A stretch of DNA of 64,000 bases from Silene noctiflora (GCA_009801015.1 VHZZ01000426.1:109352-173351), one strand, 5' to 3'; numbered from the stretch's first letter, positions 1 through 12,640 are shown. Translations and numbers: made by a program. Notes: generated by a model from the sequence alone, not told the origin.

Positions 1-173
1 CATTCGTAATTGATTGATTGCCGCTTGTGGCCTTAAATGTTACGTTGTACAACATTCACATTGTAAATAACTTGATGTTATGCCATGTTTTCTCCATAGT
101 CCTAGAAAGCTATAAGGGTTCATTTTGTTTATGCATTATGATATTTTTCATATCTGCTTTCATCTTCCTGTAG

Positions 174-1960
174 GCTGTGGAGTGTTGGCTTGTTGATCGT
201 GCAATTTTACCTATTGAAAATTCTCTTGGGGGGAGCATTCATAGGAATTATGATCTCCTGCTAAGACACAACTTGCATATAGTCGGTGAAGTGAAGCTCC
301 CCATTCAACATTGCTTGATGGCTAACCCCGGTGTCAAAATTGAAGATCTGAAAAGAGTTTTAAGCCATCCTCAGGTACTTTAATGTCTGTATCAATTGGT
401 TGAAAACCCGAGGAGTTATGAAAATGTTTGTTTAGAAAATAATATTGCTTCATGTTCTGGTGAATGAGTAATGATTTTTGGTGCTTCATGTAGGCTCTTG
501 CTCAATGTGAGCATACGTTGGCCAAATTTGGAGTAACAAGATTAGCTATGGATGATACTGCTGGTGCCGCACAGGTAAGTCCGTCATCAGTAATTAAGGT
601 TTTTCTTTTAAATTTTTGAAACTTATTAATCACCAAAATAGATGTAACTACTTTTCATTTAATTTTGCTTGCAGTTTGTGGCCCTCAACAAACTTGAAGA
701 TGCAGGAGCAGTTGCGAGTGCTGCTGCTGCAAGGATCTATGGCTTGGATATACTGGCTGAAGATATACAGGTGCAATTTTGACTTCAGCAGAGTCAACTT
801 TAGTGGGTCGTATAATGTTTTGGATAATAACTGTTTTTTCCTCAGGATGATTCTGACAATGTCACAAGATTCCTAATGCTAGCGAGGGAGCCCATAATTC
901 CCGATCCCGTAATTCGTGGAAATGATATACCTTTTAAGGCAAGACCAATTACCAAACGTTGACTAATTAGTAGTTCCTGCATCTCATTTTTATTGTATAC
1001 GTTTGACATTGGTGGTCAAACAATGTGACTTCGACTGATATTTTCTTGCTATACGCTATAGTCCCAACATTTTGAAAATGATAATTCCTCATATGTAAAT
1101 AGTTTTTTTGATAAAGCAAACTTGACAAAGTTCGCATTGTAGCTCTACATTTATTAGGGCAAATTAATGGTCGAAGTTGATGTCGTTGGCCACCAAAGTC
1201 ATATAGTGACAATAAACTTTGGTTGGAGGAGTACATCTTGTGTTTACTTCTGCTTAAGGCATTTTTTTTGGCTGATGCAAGTATTTACTTCAATTCTAGA
1301 CCAGCATAGTTTTCTCTCTGGTAGAGGGTCCGGGGTCACTTTTCAATGCTCTTGCTGCCTTTGCTACGCGGAAAATCAATCTAATTAAGGTACTCAACAA
1401 AGATATCAATTATTTAATGCTGATGTGTCTGGAATACTTGGGTTGCTGATCTTTCTCTGTCAATTGAGTGGTAGAGACTAGAGAGCAGTTGATCATCGGG
1501 TTAATCGGTTGATATTATTTGCTAACAAAGTTTGTTGGTTGTTTATTCTCTTGCACCAGATTGAAAGTCGGCCTCTGCGAAAGGGCAAAAATGGTTCTTC
1601 AAAGTAATTTTCTAACCATTCTGAGTCAATCACTTTTTTTTGCCCTTTGTTTCTCCGTGGAAGGTTCATCAGTTTGGTGCAATGTCGGTATTGACTGTTT
1701 TATCTTCATATTTACTAGGTGTTTCGACTATTATTTTTACTTGGATTTCGAAGGTTCAACGGCTGACCCCAACGCGCGGAGGGCCCTTGGAAATCTTGCG
1801 GTAATTTAGCACTGAACTGCTGACCATAATTCATTTATTAAAACATCAGTTTTGCATACTAATTATTTTGACGAAAATAATGGTTCTCTCTTTATTACAG
1901 GAGTTTGCTACTCTTCTTCGGGTCCTCGGGAGTTATCCGGCAGACACGAAAGATATGTGA
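174..1960 (+). CDS. ADT: Arogenate/prephenate dehydratase (ADT), 3' part
   Basis: Plastid enzyme of phenylalanine synthesis that dehydrates and decarboxylates arogenate (or prephenate). Eight exons are readable: 174-374, 494-574, 675-770, 846-938, 1300-1389, 1560-1603, 1719-1800 and 1901-1960, giving 248 residues to the TGA. The 5' exons (transit peptide and start of the catalytic domain) lie before the window. The PDT domain shows [16 protein letters not shown], the DDTAGAA block and the catalytic VTRF motif; the ACT regulatory domain follows with [14 protein letters not shown] and the phenylalanine-site ESRP. The end, [13 protein letters not shown], is typical of the family. Many introns fit the ADT1/ADT2 type, since Arabidopsis ADT3-6 are intronless. 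The intron at 939-1299 begins with GC (AAG then GCAAGA) rather than GT. All exon joins keep frame. Family assignment is secure; the paralogue is not. Confidence 0.95.
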
Positions 1961-4213
1961 ACCATCAAATTTGTGGTAGGATACTGCTTTGAAATATTAT
2001 TTGAAACGCTTGCTCTTTAATTTTTATCTTATATCTTGTGTGTATGGTGATGTTTTCTGTGTTACATCTGATGTACGGGAAGAAGGAGGCGGGTGAACAT
2101 GCTCAAAATTGTCTTTTGAAAGTGATTGTGTGTTGTCTCTTTCTAGGAAAGTGCCTAGCTTCATCATAACCCTATAATATTTTTAGATAACAAAAAGGGA
2201 AGAGTCTCACAAAATTACATGGGACACGGACTTAGAAGAGGCCTCTTCAATATTTAGTACGGATTGTTTTATTCTTGTTGAAGAGTGAGGACAGGAACCT
2301 GACCGTGCTGTAAATCTTTCATGTTGACGAAAATTCCAATCTCAAAAGCATGGCTTTTATGCTGGCCATTATGCATGTGGTACCAAGCATAAATTTATTT
2401 GTCAAGGATTTTTATCCAGAGAATGTTGTTGAATCCTCTTATGTGGGCTTTGTGAATTTAGCTTGTCATGTGGTTATAATGCCTGATGCACATTGGCTAT
2501 TATTATGACGGCTTTTAGACATGATAGACATCGACCATGATATTATTGGGGTTTAAACTGACAATATATTTCCTTTCTGAAACCCTTGAGCGACTTCAGG
2601 GCTCAGTAAACACTATCCCATTAGTTTTCCACTGAAGGGAAGCGGTCTCAAGGAATGTGATTTATGTAGCCTTAGCACACTTGTGCAGCCGCGAATTTGA
2701 TCATTTGGCAAACAGGAAAGGTCATACCTTGTTTGCTAAATTAGTGCCAAAAGGCAGTTTAGGACTACTCTTTGACATATTAATGGACCTGATTTGAAGC
2801 AATTGCGAGATGGATAATGATTCATGCTTCATTGTGTGGGGTTGAAGCTCTTTTGACAATCTTATGCCAGAAATACTCTTTTTTTGTTACTCTCGCGGTG
2901 TGAGTCTCGCCACTCTCTATTATGAATTTCCAATTGGTTGCTTACACTTTCTGAAATATGTGAGAGGGATACTGAAATAGTGTAAACAAGCTGGCAGGAG
3001 TATTATGTTGGTATATGACGGTAGCTTGTCATGTTTATTCATTTTGGAAATGTCGCTCTCCCTCCATGAGTCGTAGCTCTGAATTTTTCTTTTAAGTCAA
3101 TTTTTCCTCGTTCTCCTCAACCCCCCGAGCTTCTTGTGTAGGCGTTGAATCCACCTCATAATCCAGATGGGGGCTTAATATGCCATTGTTATGGCCAAAA
3201 TGCCAAATTAACCCATAACTTTCTTGCTACTGTACATATTGTATTCTGTCTTTGTGGAAAAGTCGAAACCAGTTATCATGTTCTTTGTGAGAAGAAGTGT
3301 CATTTTATCCTAATCCATTGCGCAACATGCAGCTCTGTGCAGACTTGCAGTTTAAGTTCAAATTGCAGGCTTGGTGACATTGGAGAGTTTGCTCATTGCT
3401 GTCCTGTCATCACAATTTTGCCTTCTCCGCTCTCAGCGTCATTGGATCTTGACGGTTTAGAGCGATGCATTACTGCATTAGGTTAATGGACGGACCTCAA
3501 ATTATTTTGATTAGAAATTTTTGTAATATCTAGATTTCTTAGTTCTAGGAACCTCAAGTCTTTTTTATTTGCTATAATATTTTTCGTTTATAATGGTGGC
3601 CCATAGCCGCTAGCAAAGTACACACCAGGTAAACCTCGAGCATACATGATTTTTAGGTGTTATACATAGAAGATGATTCTTTCAATCTGCGACCCTCGTT
3701 TTGTTACATGTAGTCGTTGTAGTCAACGATCGAGATCTTTTGGTCATGCCGTCACCATAGATGTGTAGACCATCCATAACAAGAAGACCACAACCATTAT
3801 CCTTGGGTTGTTCTTGAAAGAAATTTAATAGAGTATTAATATTAATGTAATACGAAGAAACACCAAAAGTTTTCGTCATTTTTAAAGGAAGCGAGAAATG
3901 TAGAATCATGGTGTAGCCGTGTAGCCCGCTAGGGTGGAATACCGGAATCCAATTGCTACAGCTTGAGTAAAATTTTCAGAGATTTCAGGAAGCCCCTTGT
4001 GAACTTGTGGGTGTTAATCGTTAAGGTGTTTACTTCAAATCTTATAAGTTCAGTTCACTTCAAATTCTATAAATTCAGTTCAGATCCGTTTTAGTCCAAA
4101 AGAACAAGGCCTAATATTCGTAACTCCGAGACTAGGCCTTCGACATCTCGAGTTTGTCACCATGAAAAGGTGACTGAGATGGTATATCGTATACGTGTGT
4201 GGGCTATCACATA
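1961..4213. other. ADT 3' UTR and intergenic DNA
   Basis: After the ADT stop there is presumably 3' UTR for a few hundred bases; no strong poly(A) site was pinned down. The rest is ordinary AT-rich DNA with stops in all frames and no recognisable exon, tRNA or element. An open frame at 3145-3486 has no recognisable domain and no ATG at its listed start, so I do not call it a gene. Confidence 0.5.
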
Positions 4214-4460
4214 TAGATCTGATAAATGGGTCACTAAAATCGGGTTCGTGTCGAGTCAATTCGGGCTGGGGCATTTTCTCAAGAATCCAGGTAAGATCGG
4301 ATCTAGTCGAATCATTTCGGGATTGGATCATTTTCACATCAAATCCAGGTGACTCAAAAATGACCCGAATCCGAAATGATCCGGTCCGATCCAAACTCTG
4401 AAGACCCGACATGACCCGACCCAACCCAAATCCGACCCATTGACCCGTATGACAGGTCAA
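4214..4460. mobile_element. Degenerate GACCCG-rich hAT-like element
   Basis: Left end TAGATCTGATAAATGGGTCA and the reverse complement of the right end (TGACCTGTCATACGGGTCA) match as imperfect terminal inverted repeats. The inside is built from variants of GACCCGA and its complement. It resembles the better preserved element at 12641-13126. No target-site duplication could be read, so the exact ends are uncertain. It lies just upstream of the ICR leader exon. Confidence 0.5.
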
Positions 4461-4639
4461 AGTTAATATAAGTACGGTGTACAACGTTAAAAAGATAGCG
4501 GTTTCAGAATCCCTCTTCATCCAACCAAAAAATCCACTTGAAAAATAGGCGGACGTGAAAGAGGAGAAAGAAGTAAGAAAGCACACTTGAATTTTGAAAA
4601 CCTTGGAAACGGCAATAAACAACACTACCAACTCCGCGC

Positions 4640-4825
4640 CCCCCTCTCTCTCTCTCTTTCTGTATTACTAGTCCCCCCCCCCTCCCACACATTCACATTG
4701 TGTCAGTTTTATACACAAAACTCACTCTTTCATTTCATCTGCACTTCCACACCCTCTTTTACTCTCTCACTCTACTCTAAACTTTCATTTCTTCAACTTC
4801 CTCCCATTTTCCTTGTAATAATAAG
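4640..4825 (+). other. 5' UTR exon of the ICR gene (predicted)
   Basis: A pyrimidine-rich, ATG-free stretch with a CT microsatellite ends in ATAAG followed by GTGAGA, a good splice donor at 4826. It is the likely leader exon of the coiled-coil gene whose ATG is at 6902. The transcription start is an estimate. Confidence 0.5.
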
Positions 4826-4983
4826 GTGAGATTTACTCTTAATCTTCTTATCATTTGCTAATTAATGGTATAATCTCATGTTTTGTGTTTTTTAAACTGT
4901 TTCAAAGAGATTTTTTTATGGGGAAATGGGGTTTATCAGATGTCTAGTCTACAACATTTTCGGGTCGTAACGGGTTTAACTAA

Positions 4984-5372
4984 GTGAGTTTGGTGTGGTG
5001 GTTGCTTACATTGTTAATCGACAGTGAACACCCTGATTTAAAAAGCGAAAAAAGGGACAACATTTTTTTTTTAAACTTTTTTTTAGGGATTTTTTTAAAG
5101 TGGGTTCAGTGTGGTGGTTGCATACATTGTCCTGTAAGTCTGTAACCATGAGGTCAGGGTCTCAGGGGTTAAAAGATTGTTATTTTCGACGGTAAACACC
5201 CTGATTTAAAAGCGAAAAAAAAGGGAACATTATGTGTTGTTTATGGGCTATTTTTGTGTCAAAACTGTCTAACTAATTGGGTTTGGTGTGATGGTTGCGT
5301 ACATTGTCCCGTAACCATGAGGTCAGGATTACGGTGAACACCCTGATTTAAAAGCGAAATAAATAGAAAATT
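4984..5372. repeat. Three diverged tandem copies, SINE-like
   Basis: A unit containing GGTGTGGTGGTTGC, ACATTGTCCCGTAACCATGA and GAACACCCTGATTTAAAAGCG occurs three times, near 4984-5065, 5101-5226 and 5278-5372. The first part of the unit, with GGTGTGGTGG followed by GAGGTCAGG, resembles a tRNA-derived pol III promoter (A and B boxes). It lies in ICR intron 1. It could be three SINE insertions or a local duplication of one. Confidence 0.5.
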
Positions 5373-5934
5373 TGTGGTGTGGCCTGTGGGTCTTTTGAGT
5401 TTCCTAGGCCACTTAAAAGTTGCATAGTGAATTAGTGATACTTTTGAGGTACTTTTTTTTGCCTTGTTCATTCTTTTTAGAGGTTAAAGTTTTGTTCTTT
5501 AAGTTCATAAAAATGTGGGTTTTTTTGGTTGTTGAACTTTACATTACTTTTTTACTATGTTTATTTTAGTTTTAAGAATAATTTCTGTTATTTACTTTGG
5601 ATATTTTGAGTTTTACCCCATTTAAATGAGGTTTGCACTTGATTTACTGTTTAGCATTACTATTTGAGTGGTGGGTCTTTTGTTATAAAAGATGCTATAA
5701 AACGATTATGATGCTGACGAGTTTCGTAACATCAATTACTACTCTTCTGCAAAACCATTATATTCATTCGTACAACCAAACAATGACCTCTTTTATCAGT
5801 TGAGATCTATAGCATTAAAAGGTCTGTTGTACACGTATAATGGTCTTATACGGGTTTTTGTCTCAAAACATGTTTTATTAGCATTCCGTATACATGAGTT
5901 GAAGATCTCTATATCTAGCCATTCAGAAACCGCT

Positions 5935-5992
5935 TCTGTAATTTGCGTGAACCATTAAGGTACCGGGGTAATATCGATGTTGTTATTGTAGC
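5935..5992 (+). repeat. SINE 3' end (TS/Au-like)
   Basis: The stretch TTTGCGTGAACCATTAAGG, GGGGTAATATCGATG and a TTG-containing tail matches a second copy at 6985-7066. This is the layout of plant TS/Au-type SINE tails, which end in TTG repeats. The head of the element was not delimited. Confidence 0.4.
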
Positions 5993-6304
5993 ATGCATTA
6001 TGATTTTTTTGGCATGTGCCCTTGCTCCTTAATTCTCGGCCACAATGTAAGACCACATATTACCATACAAAAGTGTTGTTCCAAAAATGCCCTTAAATTG
6101 GGTCCATAAAGGGACCAATCATGCATCATTCTATAGCTTTATTGAATTATTGGTGCATATTCATGCACCCTTTAAAGGGGTAGTTAGTGTAAATTCACAT
6201 GGGCAGTTAAATTTGTTTGCTTTACTCCACCTAATCCTCGTGCTTACAATAATGTTTCTTCTGTCATAATGTTGGATAACATTGAATAACTTGATCATCA
6301 CTTG

Positions 6305-6447
6305 GTCTCCCTTAAGACGTACATGTACATATTCGTCTTAAATGTAAAACGGGTCAAGTAGTATTTCATCCTTTTTATCTCATCCACTTATTTGACCCGT
6401 TTTATTGTCGAGTACTGATCTGCCGTCTTAAACAAGAATATGTGCTT
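6305..6447. mobile_element. MITE with CTTAAGACG inverted ends
   Basis: Outer arms contain CTTAAGACG and GTCTTAA facing CCGTCTTAAACAAGAATATG; inside are GGGTCAAGTA and TTTGACCCGTTTTA. A second member of the family is at 22831-23021 with the same order of motifs. Non-coding; ends approximate. Confidence 0.5.
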
Positions 6448-6461
6448 GAACATATTATATA

Positions 6462-6551
6462 CTCGCTTCGTCTCAATCATTTGTTTAACTTTGATTAAAA
6501 TATCTCTCCGAATGAATAAAAAAAGTAAACAAATGAATGAGACGGTTGAAG
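6462..6551. mobile_element. Stowaway MITE, 90 bp
   Basis: Bounded by TA on both sides (6460-6461 and 6552-6553). The left arm CTCGCTTCGTCTCAATCATT pairs with the right arm AATGAATGAGACGGTTGAAG. Both CTC-type ends and the TA target site are Stowaway (Tc1/mariner) hallmarks. It sits in ICR intron 1. Confidence 0.75.
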
Positions 6552-6901
6552 TATATGCTCAAGTTATAGAATAAAATCGTCTCATAGTATAAGAAGCTCA
6601 GTAAAAAACAAGATGATGAAATGGAAAAGGAATGATCATTTTTGGCATTGAATTTGGTTGGTGTTTTTTATTCAACATGATGATGAATTATTAATGAGTA
6701 CTTTTGTGAATCATATTAAATTTTGTCATGTGCATCTTACATTGGATTCTTGTATATACATTGTTTATGGTTGTGAATGACTAATTTGTGTGAAACTTTG
6801 TAAGGTTTGTGGGTCCAAAACAACATTCATTGTGTGAAGATCTTACACACCATTTGCAAATCTACACCTTGTTTTGTGTTTAAGAGGAGTGGAGATTCAC
6901 C

Positions 6902-9900
6902 ATGCAGTCTTCTACAAAAGGAAGGTATTATATTGTTTGCCTTTTGTGCTCTTTTCCTTAACTCGAAAGGTTTTTGTAGTCTACACAAGGTAAGGTTGCG
7001 TATATCCGTCCGCTACCTTGCAATTTGCGGGAGCCATTGAGGCATTGGGGTAATGTGGTTGTTGTTTATGTGCATGTTAATGACGGTAAGAAATGCCATG
7101 TTTTTTCCGACTTAGTTTTAATTCAGTTTAGTTCTGATGATTTCAGTCCTTATGGTCAGGGTTAAAGTCCTTCAGGTTGGTCTCAATTTGCTTGTTCTTA
7201 AAGCTTGTCCGTCTGATTGTCGAGTTTGATTCACAACGAACCAACGTTCCTAAATACATCATGAGATATGGAATATACCTCTTATTCAGTATGTTTACAT
7301 AGCCTTGCTGTGTATTTGGTTTGCAAGGTTGCAGAACTTTCTCTTGGAGAGCAGTAGTCTATTTTACGCATTCAACATTTTAATCCATCCGTAATGAGTG
7401 ATCTGTGTTGGTACTCAGGATAATGTGGATGTTATCCGTCGCAATCATCTCTGTACTCTATTAGACAACCTTTGATTAAAAATAACATTATTTGTCTATG
7501 CTATATTGGATTCGTTTTGTCTTGACTGTAATAGTTGCTTGAAGAAGACAATTCTTGAATGCACCGAAGAGATAGAATAGGACCACTTGCTTCTCGTTTT
7601 GTCACTGTGTTGTAGCATGAGGGTCTGTCTTTGTCATGTTAAGGCATTGAGTTGTATATATCTTTCTAGATAAGGATAGTGTTAGTTCTTGTGTAGCCAT
7701 GATGGCTGTGTGGGCGAGGGTAGGGTGCGCTAGTTGAGGATGCCCCCAAATGTTTTGAAAAAAAAAATTTTCGGTTCTAAATAAATTTTCAATCTTTCCT
7801 TTTTTTTTCTAATTTCCATACATTTTCAGACCTTAAAAAATTTCAAACAAGTATAAGCTTCCCCAAACTGTAAATATTGGCTCTGATACTGCTATGTATG
7901 GAACAGAAGTAATAAACCTATCTAATGTATAAATATTAGGCGTGGTACTTTACGAGATTGAGATTGAGATTGAGATTGAGATTTTCTAGCTTAATTTTGA
8001 GTTTGGCTAGTAGACAGTAGTAAATGGCTAAATGCATTACAAAGTTGAGATTTTCGAACTTTTAGTAGTCTGAACTGCACACTGGCAAAATGAAATGGGT
8101 CGAACTGGTTGAACTTATTTTGTTGTAAAATACCAATCAAGCTATGTAATTCCGGACACAGTTTTCATCATGAGTCATTTCTAGAAAGCCTCATGTGCTG
8201 TTACTTGTTAGCATAGAGTTAGATTTGCATATATTGGACCGCCTCACCCCGTCATTTGAACTTGTTGCTGAGTCTATGGTGTAATGTATGTTGTTATTGA
8301 CTTATTGTTGGTACTACTGCAACTATAGTCTAACTACAATTTTCTAGAAATGACGACAAATTGGAGCATGAACTATAGTCTCGGATATTAATCCACTATA
8401 CGGATCTAAATGACTATTTCTTTCTGTATAATTTCATTAATGCTATTTATCTCCGTTAATTATATCATTTTAATCATTTTTTCCAGCAGAGCCAGCCCCA
8501 AGGAGTCACCTAAAAAGGTTTCTCTACGACCAGCAAGACAACTCAACATCAACCCACCTGAACGCTCATCTCCATCTAGTAATGCAACTGTTAGGACGCC
8601 AAAAGATAAGTGTCCAAAAGCAACTGAACGTAGATCACCAAGGAGTAGCCCAATTTGTGAGGTACATTCACCTCGTTATTTAACTCTCACCAGTTTGTAG
8701 CTGTGAACGTGTGACCAATGTTACATTACTTTTGGAGCCATACCCAATGTTTGGGTCTGTGGCCAACCCGACACATCTCCTTGTCACGACCAAAAGGTGG
8801 ACGTGAGTAAACTAGAGTTAACGACTGAAACTTTTAAGATTTTAGTAACTCCGTATAAATTTTAATGATTTTAAGAGTCTTAAGTGTCTCTCTAGTTTAC
8901 ATTACGGAAAGATTTTTACTTGAAATTTTCGTATAAGGACATATCTCCATGCTTGTTTTCTCATTTTAGGGAAGAGTCATGTACTCATGTGTGTCAAAAA
9001 AATTGAGACACAGAATCTGAAACATGGTTTAGCACTTGTGCTCCGCACTCGCATGATTGTATCAGTGTCAGAATAACTTGTTTAATGTTTCCTTGAGAAT
9101 ATGATTTGATTGAAATTCTTGTGACCAACAGTGAAGCACCATAGCATGCAACTGTTTACCGCTATTTCAACGTTATACGTTAACTACAAAGGAGTTTTCA
9201 TTCCTGCTTTATGGCGTAGAGCCAGATTAGATATTTATTCAACCTTTCTTTTGATGCATTAATTTTACAGAAAAAGCGCCCTAGCAAATTGTCTGAACTT
9301 GAATCCCAGATTTCCAAACTCGAGAACGATCTGAAAACAGTGAAAGACCAGTTGATTGCTTCCGAATCGCAAAAAAAGGAGGCTCAGGCAGATACCGAGG
9401 ATGTGAAAAAGCAACTATCAGATGTTTCTGTAAAACTCGAAGAATCTGAGAAGCAACTTTTGGACCTTTGTGCCTCTAAAAACGCTACTGTCACAGATTT
9501 ACAGGACAATCCTCAAGAGGACCAAGAGTGGGAATCTAAAATCGAGGCTTTGACTAAGCAGCAGCTTGATGACGCTGCTTCGTTAGCGTCAGTTTTGGAT
9601 GAAATCCAGAGGCTTAAAGAACAACTTAACAAGGCCTCTGAATCGGAGGAAAATAGTTCCCTTGTTGAGCTTCAGAGCTTGAAGAATACTTTGGCAGAAA
9701 CTCGTTCCCTTGCCGATACCATGAAACACGAGCTAGAGCAGGCCAAAGAATCTGAAGCCCAGTCCCAGAATTCGATCAAGCAGACATTAGCCCAACTAGA
9801 AGCTGCTAAGGACACCATCAATGCACTCAGATCAGATGTTGCAAATTCAACAAAGGCTTATGATGCAGTTGTTTCTGAGTTACAGCAGTCGAGGGCACAT

Positions 9901-10713
9901 GTAAGCTTCTTGGAAAGTTTTGCCGAGAATCTCAAGACAGTTAATAGTGATCAGTGTCAAATGGATTTGGAAGCTGCTAGGTTGGAGGTAAGGCAGTTAA
10001 GATCTGCTCTAGAGGCTGCTGAGACGCGAGCCGAGGAAGAACGGTCCCTTAGCGAGTCCCAAATCAGAAGTGCATCTGAAATATCGGCTCAGATCAAAGA
10101 CCAGTTCAGCTTAAGAGAGGCTGATCTGAAAGAAGAGCTGAGAAAAGCGGCTGCAAATATCGAGGAGTTAAAGGGAAGCTTGATGGACAAAGAAACAGAA
10201 TTGCAGGGTATTTCAGAAGAGAATGATATCTTAAACTCGAAGCTTATGAAATCCGAGTTGGTGCCGAGCAAAGATCAGGAACTGGTAGTTGAGCTGATGA
10301 AGATAAAAGCAAATTTGACGGATAAGGAAAATGAATTACAAAATGTTCTGGAAAAGAATGAAACACTGAAACTAGAGATCACTAAACTGGACGCTTCTCG
10401 AGCCGCTGAGATGGATGCTTTGGCGAAGGTAGCAAGGGTGGCAGAGCAGCTAGAGAGGGCTCAGGCAACAAATGGAGAAATGGAGGCTGAGCTAAGGAGA
10501 CTTAAAGTGCAGTCAAATCAATGGAGGAAGGCTGCAGAGGCTGCTGCTTCGATGCTTTCACCAGGGAGCAATGGCAAGTATGTCGACCCAACTGGGCCAT
10601 TGCCTCTTTCACCTTACTTGGATGACTATGATGAAGATTCCTTCAAGAAGAAGAATGGGAATGGGAATGTCTTGAAGAAAATCGGAGTTCTGTGGAAGAA
10701 GCCACAAAAATAG
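6902..10713 (+). CDS. ICR/RIP coiled-coil ROP effector
   Basis: Interactor of constitutively active ROPs: a scaffold linking active ROP GTPases to microtubules or the exocyst at the cell cortex. Coding exons are 6902-6924, 8487-8661 and 9271-10713, together 546 residues, close to Arabidopsis ICR2/ICR3. The N-terminus is basic with SPKESPKK, then the family block [20 protein letters not shown], then [18 protein letters not shown] opening a coiled coil that fills most of the protein (about residues 70-480). QWRKAA at 483-488 is the motif reported as needed for ROP binding, and the C-terminus [10 protein letters not shown] is also typical. The ATG was chosen because the short exon ends in phase 2 exactly as the next exon requires and encodes an MQ start like relatives. 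The acceptor at 8485-8489 reads CAGCAG, so either AG keeps frame. The first exon is the least certain part. Confidence 0.88.
6985..7066 (+). repeat. SINE 3' end (TS/Au-like)
   Basis: Sequence AAGGTTGCGTATATCCGTCC, then GCGGGAGCCATTGAGGCA, GGGGTAATG and a TTG-rich tail. This arrangement is typical of TS/Au SINE 3' ends in dicots. It lies in ICR intron 2, 60 bp after the start-codon exon. Confidence 0.5.
7954..7983. repeat. (GAGATT)5 microsatellite
   Basis: Five uninterrupted copies of the hexamer GAGATT in ICR intron 2. Confidence 0.9.
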
Positions 10714-10749
10714 AACTTCAAACAAGGCAAGTTTATGACTCCATATTAA

Positions 10750-10977
10750 CTAAACCTGAACAACCCGACCTGAATTGTAACTGAATAGATCAACCTGACT
10801 ACGGACCGAGATCCAATTTGACCCAATCTGACCCGATTTTTGTTGACCCCGAATCAAACCCTTACTATACATTTTTGATAAATGGCCCCAACATACCCAA
10901 AATGGCTTGGTCGGAACTCTAGTTCACCTGACCTGTCCAACCCGTATGCAACCTCAAATGACCCATTTGCCGGGTCT
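10750..10977. mobile_element. GACCCG-rich hAT-like element in ICR 3' region
   Basis: Left end TAAACCTGAACAACCCG and the reverse complement of the right end (TAGACCCGGCAAATGGG) are imperfect inverted repeats; the body carries repeated TTGACCC/TGACCCG words. It begins 37 bp after the ICR stop, so it probably lies in the 3' UTR. No target-site duplication is visible. Confidence 0.45.
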
Positions 10978-11197
10978 ACACAATCACGTTTTGGTTTTTT
11001 ATTGTCTTCTTACATACCATGACTATTGTTTTGGTTCTCTCTTTTGATAGATCATATGAGTTCCGAGTTGTCAAAGCTTCAGCGCTGATGTAAGGAAGAC
11101 CCTTTTGCACCGTTGAAGATGATGCACTGTTGAATGCCGATGTAACTTCAGAAATCCGAGTTATGGCCATGTATATAATGTAGGACTTGACGAGTAA

Positions 11198-11370
11198 TGG
11201 AGCAATTTTCTTGTATGGACTCGACTGCTTTTTACGAGCTGCATTTGTATTTCTGCTTTGCTTAAAAAGGCAGACTTGTTATGTGTCTTTTGCATATACA
11301 AGCTGCATTTGTAATTTTTCTAGAACTTGGAGACTTCTTGCAATGAAGCAGTTTTCTTGTATGGACTTAA
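11198..11370. repeat. Local duplication downstream of ICR
   Basis: AGCAATTTTCTTGTATGGAC (11200-11220 region) recurs as AGCAGTTTTCTTGTATGGAC near 11347, and AGCTGCATTTGTA occurs near 11237 and 11302. The blocks are interleaved, which suggests a small duplication in the ICR 3' UTR or just beyond it. Confidence 0.5.
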
Positions 11371-11925
11371 CTCTTATTAGTTTCAGTAAGTCTACGGTGA
11401 AGCCGTCTCATAGGAGAATTAGTGTATCAGTTTAAGGTGATTGAAGTGATAACACCACTCGAACAAAAACCGCACCAATCAATATATGTGAACGTAGTTA
11501 TGTTACTCTCACTTGGCTCCAAGTATCAGACACGAAACTGTGTTGGGGTGGTCGGATATTGTTTTTTCTGTGAAGTTTTTTAATTTTTTTGTTCTACAAA
11601 TGCAGTGTTGTGACTCGTATTCGACATGCAACAAGCGATTAAAGTGAAGTATCCATGTAACATAAAAATAATGTAGGATTATAATAACTAAGGAAGCAAT
11701 AGAGTAACACGAGTATTTTAGGAGCGATGTCTTGTGTATTTTCTACTTTAATTAGCCCCTTCAATTCCGTCACCGGAGATACAATCCCAATTTCTATACC
11801 TAACAAATTACTCCGTATTAAATAAGACTATTATACGAGGTACAATGATCTTACAAGTTATGGATTTGTGGGGATGTAATCATTATTTGAGACATATGTT
11901 CAACTATAACAATTCAGTAATTCTT

Positions 11926-12051
11926 GGGTGAGACGGTTTTACACTGTAAGACGGTTCCACTATGTAAAAAAATAATTCATTTATTAGCACTAAATGAATA
12001 TACTTTTTTATAAAAATAGACCGTGTTACGGTATAAGACCGTCTTACTCTA
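11926..12051. mobile_element. MITE with GTGAGACGG / CCGTCTTAC ends
   Basis: The left arm GTGAGACGGTTTTACACTG, continuing with TAAGACGG, is an imperfect inverted match to the right arm CCGTGTTACGGTATAAGACC, continuing with GTCTTAC. The centre is AT-rich. No coding capacity; target duplication unclear. The remaining DNA from 11371 to 12640 shows nothing else I can support. Confidence 0.5.
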
Positions 12052-12640
12052 GAATTTGTGATAACAATTAGATTAATGAGTGAAAAACAAGAACATTTAT
12101 TGGGACGATAAAATGATAAATACAGCAGGTAGTCATTTGACCAAAACCCTATTTTCCATTGTAGCTAAATTATTTAGAAAATGACCATTTTACACCTTTT
12201 CTCATTCCACCATTTTACTCTAACAAATAAGCATTATAGTCTTTTAACTATGAGACGCTCCTTATATATAAAGTACATTCTGAACGTAATAAATGATTCT
12301 GTAAATTTGCAAGGATGAAATCTTGTAGTAAAACTTGGGTAAAAATCTAAAGAATTTTACGTTCGAGTGTCTTCCAACAATCTTGTAGGGTTATTATGAG
12401 TTTAGGCTATTCCTTCTAAACTACGTGCATATTATCCCGGAGCAAAAATTTGACGTTATGATGGTGAGAAATTTCAGCGAAGGCGAACTAGTAATACAAT
12501 AGAGTAAATTAGAAGAAAAAACGAAATTTACAACGAAACTTGAATTTTTCTAACATTTAGCGGGAGCGACCACCCCTGCTAATCTCCTAGCTTCCACCTG
12601 AATCTGCCGCTAAGGGTCCTGTAAAAAGAGTGGCTAAAGT

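Noticed and set aside
3145-3486. 113-codon open frame downstream of ADT
   Set aside because: No ATG at its beginning, no recognisable domain, odd Cys-rich composition and no splice signals tied to a gene.
4080-4631. 183-codon minus-strand frame
   Set aside because: It runs through the GACCCG repeat element and encodes low-complexity repeats; no family resemblance.
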